Shown here: positions 1 to 7,096 of the stretch, one piece after another
Position numbering within the stretch: position 1 is the stretch's first letter
Layout of the letters: every line of letters starts with the position of its first letter
Program-made: the position numbers and the translations under genes
Source: JBBDXA01 sp040902585
GTDB taxonomy: Bacteria; Planctomycetota; Phycisphaerae; Phycisphaerales; Phycisphaeraceae
NCBI GenBank assembly: GCA_040902585.1
Contig: JBBDXA010000214.1
Coordinates: 1-14,963, forward strand
DNA length: 14,963 nt
Direction: 5' to 3'
The notes under the pieces: generated by a model
Told to the model about the DNA's origin: nothing
What the model saw: only the letters and a program-made list of their open reading frames with translations
The model's database searches: none

Positions 1-146
1 GTGCGCCGCATCCATCCGCACGGGTCTGCTCGGCGGACCTCGCCGACCCGTGGCACCCATCCAATCCTTTCACTCGCATCATCGCTTGCAATCCCCATCG
101 TTCTGCTTCACACTGCGACCCTCACGTTCGATCGGTTCCAATCGTC

Positions 147-153
147 GGGAGGA
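147..153 (+). promoter_or_regulatory. Shine-Dalgarno site deciding the transporter start
   Basis: GGGAGGA lies six bases before the ATG at 160. The frame stays open upstream to base 1, but the upstream peptide is not family-like and the protein homology begins after this site, so 160 is the better start. Confidence 0.75.
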
Positions 154-159
154 TTTCGC

Positions 160-1893
160 ATGTCGGATCAAGACCAGCCGCTTGATGAGCCCGCGCTGAT
201 CCAGGCACCGCCCCATACCTTCGGCGGCATCCTGCGCAAGATCGGCCCCGGCATGATCCTGGCCGGCTCCATCGTCGGCTCAGGCGAACTCATCGCCACC
301 ACCCGGGTCGGCTCCGAAGCGGGCTTCACGCTGCTCTGGCTCATCCTCGTCGGCTGCATCGTCAAAGTCTTCGTGCAGATCGAACTGGGTCGCTACGCCA
401 TCATCAACGCCAAGACCACGCTCGCCGCGCTCGACAGCGTGCCGGGCCCGCGCATCACGCTGCCGCTCGGCAAGACCGCCATGCGCGGCAACCTCATCAC
501 CTGGTTCTGGCTCATCATGTTCCTGGCAACCATCGGCCAGCTCGGCGGCATCGTCGGCGGCGTCGGACAGGGCCTGGCCATCAGCGTGCCGCTCACCGCG
601 GAAGGTCGGCAGTTCAATCAGGACAAAGTCGAACAGGTCACGCTCAAGGTGAAACAGGCCCGGCTCGATCGCCTGACCGCCGGGCGCGATGCGAGCGATC
701 CGCTTGCCATCGAAGAAGGCGCGCTCATGGAGGAGCTGACAGGCGAGATCGCGCAGCTCAAGCCGCGCGTCGAGAAGTCAGTCGCACAGTCCAAAGCGTA
801 CGACGATTTCAACAAGGCGAAAGCAAAACTCGCCGCGTCGCCGGATGATGCAAATCTGAAGGCGGAAGTTGATGCGCTCAAGGCACAGGTCGATACGCTC
901 GGCACTCCGCCCAGTCCGCTCGATGACAAATACTGGGCGGCGATCCTCGGCGTCGTCACCGCCGTCATGCTCGCCAGCGGCAGGTACAAGTTCGTTGAGG
1001 TGGTCTCCATCATCTTCGTCATCACCTTCACCATCATCACCATCGGCAACCTTGTCGCGCTTCAGTTCAACAACGAATGGGCCGTGACCATGGCGGACCT
1101 GGGCGAAGGTTTGAGCCTGCAACTGCCGGAGTCTGATGGCTCTTCTTTCGGCGGCAAATCAGCCGTCGCCACCGCGCTCGCCGCGTTCGGCATCATCGGT
1201 GTCGGCGCATCCGAACTCATGGCTTATCCCTACTGGTGCCTCGAAAAGGGTTACGCCAAATGGACCGGCAAGGCCGACGGCTCGCCCGGCTGGCTCGCCC
1301 GCGCCAAGGGCTGGCTCCGCGTCATGAAGTGGGATGCCTGGGCCTCGATGGTCCTTTACACCATCGCCACCATCGTCTTCTACCTCCTCGGCGCAGCCGT
1401 GCTCCATCGCTCGGGTCTGCATCCCAATGATGACGAACTCATCCGCACGCTAAGCATCATGTATCAGCCCGTGTTCGGCTCCTACGCGCCGACGCTGTTC
1501 TTGATCGGCGCGATCGCGGTGCTGTACTCGACCTTCTTCAGCGCCAACGCCGCCAACGCCCGGCAGGCGGCGGACATCATTCCCGCCTTCGGCATCCATC
1601 CGGTGAATGAAGTCGTGCGCCGCAGGTGGGTTCGTTTCTTCTGCGCGTTCTTCCCGCTCGCATGCGTCGTCATCTACTGCTTCATTCCCAAGCCGGTGAC
1701 GCTGGTGCTGATCTCCGGCGTGATGCAGGCGCTGATGCTGCCGCTGCTGGGCATTGCCGCGCTGTACTTCCGCTATCGCCAGTGCGACGCGCGCCTCAAG
1801 CCCGGCCTCGCGTGGGATATCATGCTCTGGATTTCATTCATCGCCTTCTTCATCGTCGGCGCGTATCTGGCCTATGTAAATCTCATCAAGTAG
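160..1893 (+). CDS. Nramp-family divalent metal transporter homologue, non-canonical
   Basis: Predicted 577-residue inner-membrane transporter. The N-terminal 'GPGMILAGSIVGSGELIATT' (residues 29-48) aligns with the first Nramp helix, and hydrophobic helices of the LeuT-type fold follow. Canonical Nramps carry DPGN in helix 1 and a MPH motif in helix 6 to bind the metal. Here the first position reads GSGE (40-43) and the second region reads ASELMAYPYW (350-359), so the usual ligands are absent and the substrate cannot be assumed to be Mn or Fe. Residues about 148-257 form a charged, Ala/Lys/Glu-rich, probably coiled-coil insert between membrane segments. The start at 160 is supported by a strong Shine-Dalgarno; an in-frame extension to base 1 is disfavoured. 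A palindromic repeat pair begins 11 bases after the stop. Family assignment is fairly secure; the substrate is unknown. Confidence 0.85.
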   Translation: MSDQDQPLDEPALIQAPPHTFGGILRKIGPGMILAGSIVGSGELIATTRVGSEAGFTLLWLILVGCIVKVFVQIELGRYAIINAKTTLAALDSVPGPRITLPLGKTAMRGNLITWFWLIMFLATIGQLGGIVGGVGQGLAISVPLTAEGRQFNQDKVEQVTLKVKQARLDRLTAGRDASDPLAIEEGALMEELTGEIAQLKPRVEKSVAQSKAYDDFNKAKAKLAASPDDANLKAEVDALKAQVDTLGTPPSPLDDKYWAAILGVVTAVMLASGRYKFVEVVSIIFVITFTIITIGNLVALQFNNEWAVTMADLGEGLSLQLPESDGSSFGGKSAVATALAAFGIIGVGASELMAYPYWCLEKGYAKWTGKADGSPGWLARAKGWLRVMKWDAWASMVLYTIATIVFYLLGAAVLHRSGLHPNDDELIRTLSIMYQPVFGSYAPTLFLIGAIAVLYSTFFSANAANARQAADIIPAFGIHPVNEVVRRRWVRFFCAFFPLACVVIYCFIPKPVTLVLISGVMQALMLPLLGIAALYFRYRQCDARLKPGLAWDIMLWISFIAFFIVGAYLAYVNLIK

Positions 1894-1904
1894 AATGATC
1901 CGTT

Positions 1905-2013
1905 GGGAGCACCATCCCGACAGGGTGGTGCTATTCGCGCACGGCCTCCAGGTGCGAACTTTGCAACAAGCATCCGTCAGCCAATAGCACCACCCTGTCG
2001 GGATGGTGCTCCC
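1905..2013. repeat. REPIN-like inverted repeat pair, copy A
   Basis: Two 31-base arms, 1905-1935 and 1983-2013, are exact reverse complements separated by 47 bases. Each arm is itself an imperfect palindrome (AGCACCATCC...GGGTGGTGCT, about a 10-bp stem with one G-T pair and loop CGACA). The spacer holds GCGAACTTTG and a CAACA...GCCAATAGC stretch that recur in copy B at 2497-2644. The unit could act as a transcript-end hairpin for the transporter gene; its mobility is inferred from the second copy. Confidence 0.85.
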
Positions 2014-2036
2014 GCGCATTGCATTCATTTTCTTTC

Positions 2037-2043
2037 AAGGGAG
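2037..2043 (+). promoter_or_regulatory. Shine-Dalgarno site deciding the lipoprotein start
   Basis: AAGGGAG lies eight bases before the ATG at 2052, and that start gives a clean lipoprotein signal peptide. An in-frame ATG at 2019 would place extra polar residues ahead of the signal. Confidence 0.65.
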
Positions 2044-2051
2044 TCGCTGTC

Positions 2052-2495
2052 ATGAAGAACATTTTCTCGACACTCGCACTTTGCACGATCATGACGGCGC
2101 TCATCGGCTGCGGTGACAAAGACACTCCCAGTCCCGGCACCGGCCCGGGCACCGGCACCGGCACCCCTCCGAAAGTGACCGTCCCCAGCGCCGCCTCGCA
2201 GGACCCCAAAGACGCAATCGCCTATCAATTCGAACTGCTCAAGGCCGGCGAAACGGACAAGCTCAAAAACTGCTTCACCGATCGCCAAAAGGAACGCATC
2301 ACCGCGGAGGTGGTCGCTCAGGGCAAAACGGAAGCCGCGAGCATGTCGCTGGAGGATCTCGTCGCGTCTGTCGAAATGGGCGAATTCGAAGGCAAGAAGA
2401 CGGCGAAGATCATGATGAAAGGCGGCAAGCGCACCCTCACGACGCTGATCATGACCGACGGCAAGTGGCTGGCGGATACGGTGTGGTTCAAGTGA
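2052..2495 (+). CDS. Small exported lipoprotein, possibly NTF2/DUF4878-like
   Basis: 147-residue protein with a lipoprotein signal: MKNIFSTLALCTIMTALIGC, lipobox LIGC, lipidated Cys20. A short Gly/Thr/Pro linker (about residues 27-42) follows, then a globular domain of about 100 residues beginning 'QDPKDAIAYQFELLKAGETD' and ending in 'DGKWLADTVWFK'. That pattern, with an N-terminal helix pair and a final strand around a tryptophan, resembles NTF2-like or DUF4878 lipoproteins, but I cannot confirm the family. It is predicted to be anchored in a membrane on the periplasmic side. The gene is bracketed by the two related palindromic elements at 1905-2013 and 2497-2644. Function unknown. Confidence 0.75.
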   Translation: MKNIFSTLALCTIMTALIGCGDKDTPSPGTGPGTGTGTPPKVTVPSAASQDPKDAIAYQFELLKAGETDKLKNCFTDRQKERITAEVVAQGKTEAASMSLEDLVASVEMGEFEGKKTAKIMMKGGKRTLTTLIMTDGKWLADTVWFK

Positions 2496-2496
2496 T

Positions 2497-2644
2497 GGAG
2501 CACCATCCGGGAGCACCATCCCGACAGGGTGGTGCTGAGGGCGAACGTCGATCCTGTCGCGAACTTTGTCGCTGATGCACAAGGGGCGACGGCGGCAACA
2601 GGCAATCGTGCGCCAATAGCACCACCCTTTCGGGATGGTGCTCC
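2497..2644. repeat. REPIN-like inverted repeat pair, copy B
   Basis: Arm 2509-2536 is identical over 28 bases to the left arm of copy A. Arm 2615-2644 matches the right arm of copy A with one substitution (CTGTCGG to CTTTCGG). A 12-base partial duplicate, GGAGCACCATCC, sits at 2497-2508. The 78-base spacer shares GCGAACTTTG (2559-2568) and a 20/25 match before the right arm with copy A, plus an extra block of about 27 bases. It lies between two convergent genes, one base after the lipoprotein stop and one base before the propeller stop, so it may also serve as a two-way terminator. Confidence 0.85.
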
Positions 2645-2645
2645 A

Positions 2646-3983
2646 TCAGTTCTTCTCGATCCGATACAGCGCCTTATCCGTGCGAAGGTAAATCGCCCCG
2701 TCCACCGCGGCAGGCGTCGCGAAGATCGCGCCGTCGACCTTGTTCGACGCCAGCACCTTGAACGCCTTGCCCGGCGCGAGCACGTGCGTGATGCCTTCGC
2801 GACTGGCGATGAAAATCTTGCCATCCGCATACATCGGCGAGGAGGAATAGTTTCCATCCAGCCGTTCGCGGTAATGCACATCGCCTGTCTTCGCATCGAG
2901 GCAGGTGAGCAGGCCGCCCTGATCGCCCACGATGTAAATCTCATCCCCGACCAGCAGCGGCGAAGGCATCTGCGGGGCGCCGCGCGTGAAGCGCCAGGCG
3001 ACGTGCGGCTCCTTCGTCTCGCCTTTGCCATCCACTCGAATCGCCAGCAGCTCCGAACGCATGAAGCTCGTACACATGTAGACCATGCCGTGGCCCGCGA
3101 CAGGGCGGGGCACGGTGGAGAAACCGAGCACGCCGTAGTGTACTTTCCAGAGTTCCTTGCCGGTCTGCGGATCGTAGGAGTACATCCAGTCCGCGCCGGG
3201 TGACATGACCTGCGCCTTGCCGCCAATCTCAATCACCAGCGGTGTGCCGTAGGCTTTTTTGAGCTGCGGGTTGTCGTTCATCTTGCCGCTGCGGTCGGTC
3301 TTCCATGCGGTCTTGCCGGTGGAGGCATCGAGCGCGGCAACGTACTGCACATCGGAGCCGTCGCAGTGGAAGATGAGCCGGTTGCCGTGAAGCACGGCAG
3401 TCGAGCCGGGGCCGTTCTCATGCATGACGTGATGCTCGCGATTGCGCCAGAGAATATCGCCGGTGTCAGCATCGACGCAGGCGGTGCCGTAGGTGCCGAA
3501 GTGACAATAGACGCGGCCGGCGTCGATGATCGGCGTGGGCGAAGCGTAACTGTTGAGCCGATGCACCCACTGCGGATCCTGCTCGGTGAGCACTTCGATG
3601 TCAAAGAGAATCTTCCCCGTCGAGCGGCTGACGCAGATCGCGTGAAGCTCCGCCTTGGCCAGCACGGTCAGCGGCTGATTGCCCGTGTTCGCCTTCAATC
3701 GCTCCTTCGCCTGCTCTTCGCTCGCGGCGACTTCGATCGCGTACGTCATCCAGATTTGATCGCCTTCGATCACCGGCGATGACCAGCCGCGCCCCGGCAG
3801 CGGCGTTTTCCACGCCATATTTTTCCCTTCGCCCCAGGTCAGCGCAAGGCCCGTCGCGGCGGAGTGTCCCTGACCCTCAGGCCCGCGCCACTGCGGCGAG
3901 TTCTCGCCTTGAGCCGGCAATGCAAAAAGCAGGGCGGCGAGAACGAATGTGCAAAGGCTGCGGCGATCGCTAAGTCTTCTCAT
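2646..3983 (-). CDS. Secreted PQQ-binding-like beta-propeller protein
   Basis: 445 residues with an N-terminal signal peptide (hydrophobic core about residues 9-22, likely cleavage near Ala-Gln-Gly 24-26). The mature start 'WRGPEGQGHS' (32-41), followed by 'MAWKTPLPGRGWSSPVIEGD', is the characteristic opening of the planctomycete PQQ-like propeller proteins. Repeated blades contain the W-x-T/S and 'DAxTGKxxW'-type tryptophan-docking pattern ('DASTGKTAW', 'DPQTGKELW', 'DADTGDILW'). Proteins of this kind are often called outer membrane protein assembly factor-like or PQQ-like, but real PQQ binding is usually not shown. No partner enzyme domain or heme motif is visible. The start codon has no obvious Shine-Dalgarno. 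It lies downstream of the tRNA gene on the same strand. Role beyond an extracytoplasmic propeller is unknown. Confidence 0.9.
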   Translation of the reverse strand: MRRLSDRRSLCTFVLAALLFALPAQGENSPQWRGPEGQGHSAATGLALTWGEGKNMAWKTPLPGRGWSSPVIEGDQIWMTYAIEVAASEEQAKERLKANTGNQPLTVLAKAELHAICVSRSTGKILFDIEVLTEQDPQWVHRLNSYASPTPIIDAGRVYCHFGTYGTACVDADTGDILWRNREHHVMHENGPGSTAVLHGNRLIFHCDGSDVQYVAALDASTGKTAWKTDRSGKMNDNPQLKKAYGTPLVIEIGGKAQVMSPGADWMYSYDPQTGKELWKVHYGVLGFSTVPRPVAGHGMVYMCTSFMRSELLAIRVDGKGETKEPHVAWRFTRGAPQMPSPLLVGDEIYIVGDQGGLLTCLDAKTGDVHYRERLDGNYSSSPMYADGKIFIASREGITHVLAPGKAFKVLASNKVDGAIFATPAAVDGAIYLRTDKALYRIEKN

Positions 3984-4047
3984 GGCTCGTGATTCCGAAA
4001 GGGGCGATGAAGGATGTCTCGCAGTCCGCAGACGGAGACTTGCTCAA

Positions 4048-4134
4048 TGCCGGTGGAGGGAATCGAACCCACACTCCCTTTGAAGGGGAACCGGATTTTG
4101 AATCCGGCGCGTCTGCCAGTTCCGCCACACCGGC
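4048..4134 (-). tRNA. tRNA-Leu (anticodon CAA)
   Basis: 87-base cloverleaf on the minus strand. The acceptor stem GCCGGTG/CACCGGC is perfect, with discriminator A. The anticodon stem is CCGGA/TCCGG around loop TTCAAAA, giving anticodon CAA, which reads UUG. A long class II variable arm (TCCCCTTCAAAGGGAG) fits leucine. The T-loop is TTCGATT; its stem GTGGG/CCCTC has one T-T mismatch. CCA is not encoded (the next bases are TTG), so it must be added after transcription. Confidence 0.96.
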
Positions 4135-4156
4135 GTCGGGGTAGTCGGGACTCCGA

Positions 4157-4184
4157 ATGATATCAGGATCAACGATTCAGTCGA
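4157..4184 (-). promoter_or_regulatory. Candidate sigma-70-like promoter for tRNA-Leu
   Basis: On the minus strand, TCGACT (-35-like, 4179-4184) and TATCAT (-10-like, 4157-4162) are 16 bases apart. The predicted start, near 4150, would be about 15 bases before the tRNA 5' end. The -35 is a weak match, so this is tentative. Confidence 0.35.
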
Positions 4185-4214
4185 GCGCGTCGGCGCTGGG
4201 AGATTGGGATTGAT

Positions 4215-4342
4215 TCCCCTCCCTCCCAGGGAGGGGTTAGGGGAGGGTCGGGCGCACAAACACTGTTGACGCACCTTGCAAACACGGCTATCGGCGGCCG
4301 TTCGCTCGACCCTCCCCCAGCCCCTCCCTAAGAGGGAGGGGA
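4215..4342. repeat. 40-base imperfect inverted repeat pair (C/G-rich)
   Basis: Arm 4215-4254 (starting TCCCCTCCCTCCCAGGGAGG) and arm 4303-4342 are reverse complements at 35 of 40 positions; all five differences are transitions, so G-U pairing would keep many in RNA. Each arm contains its own smaller palindrome (CCCTCCC/GGGAGGG). The 48-base spacer is not obviously repeated elsewhere here. The element ends two bases before the stop codon of the RraA-family gene and could form its 3' hairpin. Confidence 0.85.
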
Positions 4343-4344
4343 GT

Positions 4345-5124
4345 TCAGCCCCACTCGCCGCCGCGCTGAAATTCCTTCGCCGCCGCTTCGCCGAATCGTC
4401 TGGCGGCATCGTTCAACTGTTCGAGCATCTTGGTCTTCGACTGCCCCGTCGTCTCACGGGCCGCGGCGATGAGCGTGTTGCATTCGTTAGCGTCCATGAA
4501 GGTCGCCGCGTGCAGCAGCTTCGCTTCGTCTTCGCGCGGGATGGCGAGGAAGCCGTGCTTGTCAGCGTGGATGAGTTGCCCCGGCTGCACGCGCTGGCCG
4601 AAGACTTCCACATCGCAGTCCCAGCGCACGGGGCAGGCATGGGCGTGCCCGACGCACAGCCTTCGCGCGATCGCCTTGAATCCCGCGGCGTTCATCTCAT
4701 CCAGATCGCGGATCGCCCCATCAACGATCACGCCCACGCAGCCGCCGGCCCGGTGAATGTTGGCGTTCACTTCGCCCCACGCCGAGCCGATCACGGCCGG
4801 CTTATCCAGGTCCTGCATCACCACGATCTTGGGCGAGCCTTCGGGCAGGCCGAGCTTCGCCTCCGCTTCGAAGATGTACTGGCGGTACTCATCCCACGCG
4901 TTGAGATTTCGCTTGGGATGTTCCGCGTTGCTCGGCTCGATGACCACGGTCACGGCGTAGCCCACCATCGGGCCCATGTGCGGCATGAAGTCGCGCGTCT
5001 CTTGAAGGTTGATCCCTTCGCGCGTGCGATCGTGCGAAGTGATCTGCTCCCAGCCGTTGTAGATCGTCGGCGTGTTCCAACGTTTGAGCTGGAGCAGGTC
5101 GGCGTGGGAGAGGCGCGGTGGCAT
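4345..5124 (-). CDS. RraA-family protein (HMG aldolase / RNase E inhibitor-like fold)
   Basis: 259 residues, cytoplasmic. The core has the RraA-family landmarks in order: 'MVGYAVTV' (53-60), the Gly-Glu pair in 'GSAWGEVN' (117-118), 'GVIVDGAIRD' (131-140, with Arg139 and Asp140 at the usual active-site/metal positions), a Pro-containing strand 'HACPVRWDC', and 'GQLIHADKHGFLAIP' (182-196), which carries the conserved Asp-x-x-Gly element. The family includes class II 4-hydroxy-4-methyl-2-oxoglutarate/oxaloacetate aldolases and the E. coli RNase E regulator RraA. With Arg139 and Asp140 present, a metal-dependent aldolase/decarboxylase is more likely than a pure regulator. It is longer than RraA (about 160 residues), with extra residues at both ends. 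No catabolic partner gene lies beside it, so the substrate is open. Confidence 0.87.
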   Translation of the reverse strand: MPPRLSHADLLQLKRWNTPTIYNGWEQITSHDRTREGINLQETRDFMPHMGPMVGYAVTVVIEPSNAEHPKRNLNAWDEYRQYIFEAEAKLGLPEGSPKIVVMQDLDKPAVIGSAWGEVNANIHRAGGCVGVIVDGAIRDLDEMNAAGFKAIARRLCVGHAHACPVRWDCDVEVFGQRVQPGQLIHADKHGFLAIPREDEAKLLHAATFMDANECNTLIAAARETTGQSKTKMLEQLNDAARRFGEAAAKEFQRGGEWG

Positions 5125-5143
5125 GAGGATTTATCTCGTTGCG

Positions 5144-5175
5144 GGCGGACCCACCCACGGGAGTGGGTGGGCTTT
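5144..5175. repeat. Dispersed palindrome, CCCACCCAC...GTGGGTGGG family, copy 1
   Basis: A perfect 9-bp stem (5150-5158 with 5163-5171) closes a GGGA loop, flanked by GGCGGA and CTTT. A second copy in opposite orientation lies at 13287-13320. It sits in the 74-base gap between the GDSL gene and the RraA-family gene. Confidence 0.8.
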
Positions 5176-5198
5176 GGCGGGTGAGGTGCGATTCGAGT

Positions 5199-5930
5199 TC
5201 ACTTCTCGCCGAGCATGCTCTTCACTTTCGCATCAATCGACTGGGCCCAGATCTCGTAGCCCTTCTTGGAAAGGTGCAGGAAGTCAGGCATGATCTCCTT
5301 GCTGATCACGCCATCGGGGTTCATCAGGTTCGCGCCGATGTCGAGGTAGAACACGTGTTCGCCATCGTCGAGCTTGCTGACGGTCTTGTTGACTTCATCG
5401 ATCTTCTCGCGCTGAGCGTTGGGCTTCTCGCCGCGCGGGAACACCGCCAACACGAGAATCTTCGTATCAGGTGTTGCCTTGCGGAGCTTGTGTACGATGG
5501 CGGTGATGCCGTCGGCGATCTCGGCTGCGGTGTTGTCTTTGCCGTTGGAGTTGTTGGTGCCGATCATGATCACAGCCGCCTGGGGCTTGATGCCTTCGAG
5601 GTTGCCGTTCTCCAAACGCCAGAGCACATGCTGCGTGCGGTCGCCGCCGATGCCCAGGTTCAGCGTCTTACGCGGCGTGTAATACTGAGCCCACACCTCC
5701 TTGCCGTTGCCTTCCCAGCCCTGCGTGATGGAGTCGCCGATGAACACGAGCTTGGCGTCGGACATCGCCTTGACGCGCTCGCTGATCAGGTCGTGTCGCT
5801 TCTTCCAGTTCTGATCGCGCGGCACCGGATTCACGGCTGAGTGCGATTTCTTCTCCTCAGCGATGAGCCTGGTAAGCGGAGCGAAGGCGAGCAACGCGAC
5901 GAGTGCGGGGAGCCAGAATCGGCGAATCAT
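5199..5930 (-). CDS. Secreted SGNH/GDSL-type esterase
   Basis: 243 residues beginning MIRRFWLPALVALLAFAPLT, a signal peptide ending near residue 24. All SGNH blocks are visible: 'FIGDSIT' with nucleophile Ser67, 'LGIGGDR' with oxyanion Gly96, 'IGTNN' with Asn126, and 'PDFLHLS' with the Asp216-x-x-His219 pair. The sequence resembles the platelet-activating-factor acetylhydrolase beta/gamma-like subgroup common in planctomycetes. It probably hydrolyses O-acetyl or other ester groups on carbohydrates outside the cytoplasm; the substrate cannot be read from sequence. The ATG at 5930 is preferred over an upstream in-frame TTG at 5942 because GGAGA lies five bases before it. It sits 95 bases downstream of the NHL gene on the same strand. 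Confidence 0.93.
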   Translation of the reverse strand: MIRRFWLPALVALLAFAPLTRLIAEEKKSHSAVNPVPRDQNWKKRHDLISERVKAMSDAKLVFIGDSITQGWEGNGKEVWAQYYTPRKTLNLGIGGDRTQHVLWRLENGNLEGIKPQAAVIMIGTNNSNGKDNTAAEIADGITAIVHKLRKATPDTKILVLAVFPRGEKPNAQREKIDEVNKTVSKLDDGEHVFYLDIGANLMNPDGVISKEIMPDFLHLSKKGYEIWAQSIDAKVKSMLGEK

Positions 5931-5935
5931 GGGAG

Positions 5936-5940
5936 TCTCC
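5936..5940 (-). promoter_or_regulatory. Shine-Dalgarno site deciding the esterase start
   Basis: On the minus strand GGAGA lies five bases before ATG at 5930. It overlaps the alternative TTG start at 5942, which it therefore disfavours. Confidence 0.65.
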
Positions 5941-6025
5941 AAAAGGTTGTTTAGTTGAGTGTGAAATCAGGTACCAGAGAAGTTGCAGGACGAACCTGTC
6001 GGGTAACATTTGTGTTGCGTCAGGA

Positions 6026-7096
6026 TCAGGGCAATACCCGGCGCACGCGATGGTTGTTGGTGTCGCCGATGTAGACGATTGCCTGGTCATCGACGCAGAT
6101 GCCGTGCGGGCGGTCCATCTTTGCCTTTGTCGCGTCGCCGCCGTCGCCGCCGTACCCGCGGCCTTTCGGGCCGACGCCTGCGAGTGTGGTGATGATGTTG
6201 GTCTTGCCGTCGATCCTGCGAATGGTCTGATTCTCCGTGTCAACGATATAGATATTGTTGTTAACGTCCACGCAAACGCCCTTGGGCCCGTTGTACTGCG
6301 CGGCCTTCGCATCGCCGCCGTCGCCTGAATAACCGGCTTTGCCCGTGCCTGAGAGGTGCGTGAGTTTCGCCGTGTCCAGGTTCATCTTCCAAAGCGCGTG
6401 GCCTTCGCGCAGGGCGATCCACATCGAGCGCCCTTTGATGAACAGGGCCCGCGGTCCGATCATCGGTTTGCCTGTCGCAACGCCGCCGTCGACCGGTGCC
6501 TTCTTCTCGCCGTTGCCCGCGACTGTGTCGATCATGCCTGTCGCAAGGTCCACGCGGCGAATGCGATGGTTGCCGATGTCGGCGATGTAAAGGTGATTCT
6601 TCTGATCATCGATGGCGATGCTATGCGGCTGCGTGAACTGGGCCTTCGTCGCCGGCCCGCCGTCGCCGCCGAAGCCTTTGGTGCCGGTGCCTGCGATGGT
6701 GGTGATGATGCCGGTCTTCGCATCGACGCGGCGGACGATGTGGTTCTGCATCTCGACGAAGAACATGTGGCCGGCTTTGTCGAAACGGATTTCGTAAGGC
6801 TCGTTCAGGTCCGCTTGGGTCGCGAGACCGCCGTCACCGGTGTAGCCCTTCTTGCCGGTGCCTGCGACGATGGTGGTCTTTGCGGTCTTGCGATCGAGTC
6901 GATGCACGCGATGATTCTGCACATCACAGATGTAGAGCGCGCCATCGGGCCCGACCTCGACGCCGAAGGGTTGGCCGACGGTGTCAGGCTTGCCATCGCC
7001 AGCCACGGTGTCGATGGTGCCGGCGAGGGCGTTTGCGGCTCCGACCATGGTCGCGAGGCTCGCAAGGCACACGATGAGCAGTGAAAGGGTTCGCAT
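6026..7096 (-). CDS. Secreted NHL-repeat beta-propeller protein
   Basis: 356 residues. The signal peptide is MRTLSLLIVCLASLATMVGA plus a few residues. The rest is six NHL blades, starting near residues 27, 75, 132, 190, 246 and 303. Most blades open with a 'TxAGxGxxGxxGDGGxAT' turn and contain 'P-x-G/S-I-x-x-D...IYIxDxxNHRIRRVD'. Blade 4 (about 190-245) is degenerate: it reads 'VDGGVATGKPMIGPRALFIK' and lacks the usual NHR signature. Such proteins are predicted to be exported and to bind ligands or partner proteins; no catalytic motif is evident. ATG at 7096 is chosen because the signal peptide starts there; the frame is open upstream to 7234 but that part is Gly/Pro-rich and unlike an export signal. 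No Shine-Dalgarno is seen. Confidence 0.9.
   Translation of the reverse strand: MRTLSLLIVCLASLATMVGAANALAGTIDTVAGDGKPDTVGQPFGVEVGPDGALYICDVQNHRVHRLDRKTAKTTIVAGTGKKGYTGDGGLATQADLNEPYEIRFDKAGHMFFVEMQNHIVRRVDAKTGIITTIAGTGTKGFGGDGGPATKAQFTQPHSIAIDDQKNHLYIADIGNHRIRRVDLATGMIDTVAGNGEKKAPVDGGVATGKPMIGPRALFIKGRSMWIALREGHALWKMNLDTAKLTHLSGTGKAGYSGDGGDAKAAQYNGPKGVCVDVNNNIYIVDTENQTIRRIDGKTNIITTLAGVGPKGRGYGGDGGDATKAKMDRPHGICVDDQAIVYIGDTNNHRVRRVLP

Noticed and set aside
1..159. N-terminal extension of the transporter from the first base of the window
   Set aside because: The extra 53 codons give a Ser/Pro/Arg-rich peptide unlike the family, and a strong Shine-Dalgarno precedes the internal ATG at 160.
1905..2644. 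Possible CRISPR-like array
   Set aside because: Only four arm copies, arranged as inverted pairs with unequal spacers, a gene between them and no cas genes; this fits REP-type palindromes instead.
2529..3203. Long open frame on the + strand opposite the PQQ-like propeller gene
   Set aside because: Arg/Ala/His-rich translation with no domain, fully overlapping a well-supported secreted protein; a GC-driven antisense shadow that also starts inside repeat copy B.
4044..4409. Small open frame on the - strand containing WRNWQTRRIQNPVPLQ
   Set aside because: This is the known false translation of a tRNA-Leu gene, followed by the inverted repeat; the tRNA folds perfectly here.
2646..7096. Single minus-strand operon of five genes
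   Set aside because: Spacers of 64-210 bases contain repeats or a tRNA with its own candidate promoter, and the products share no pathway; co-orientation alone is weak evidence.
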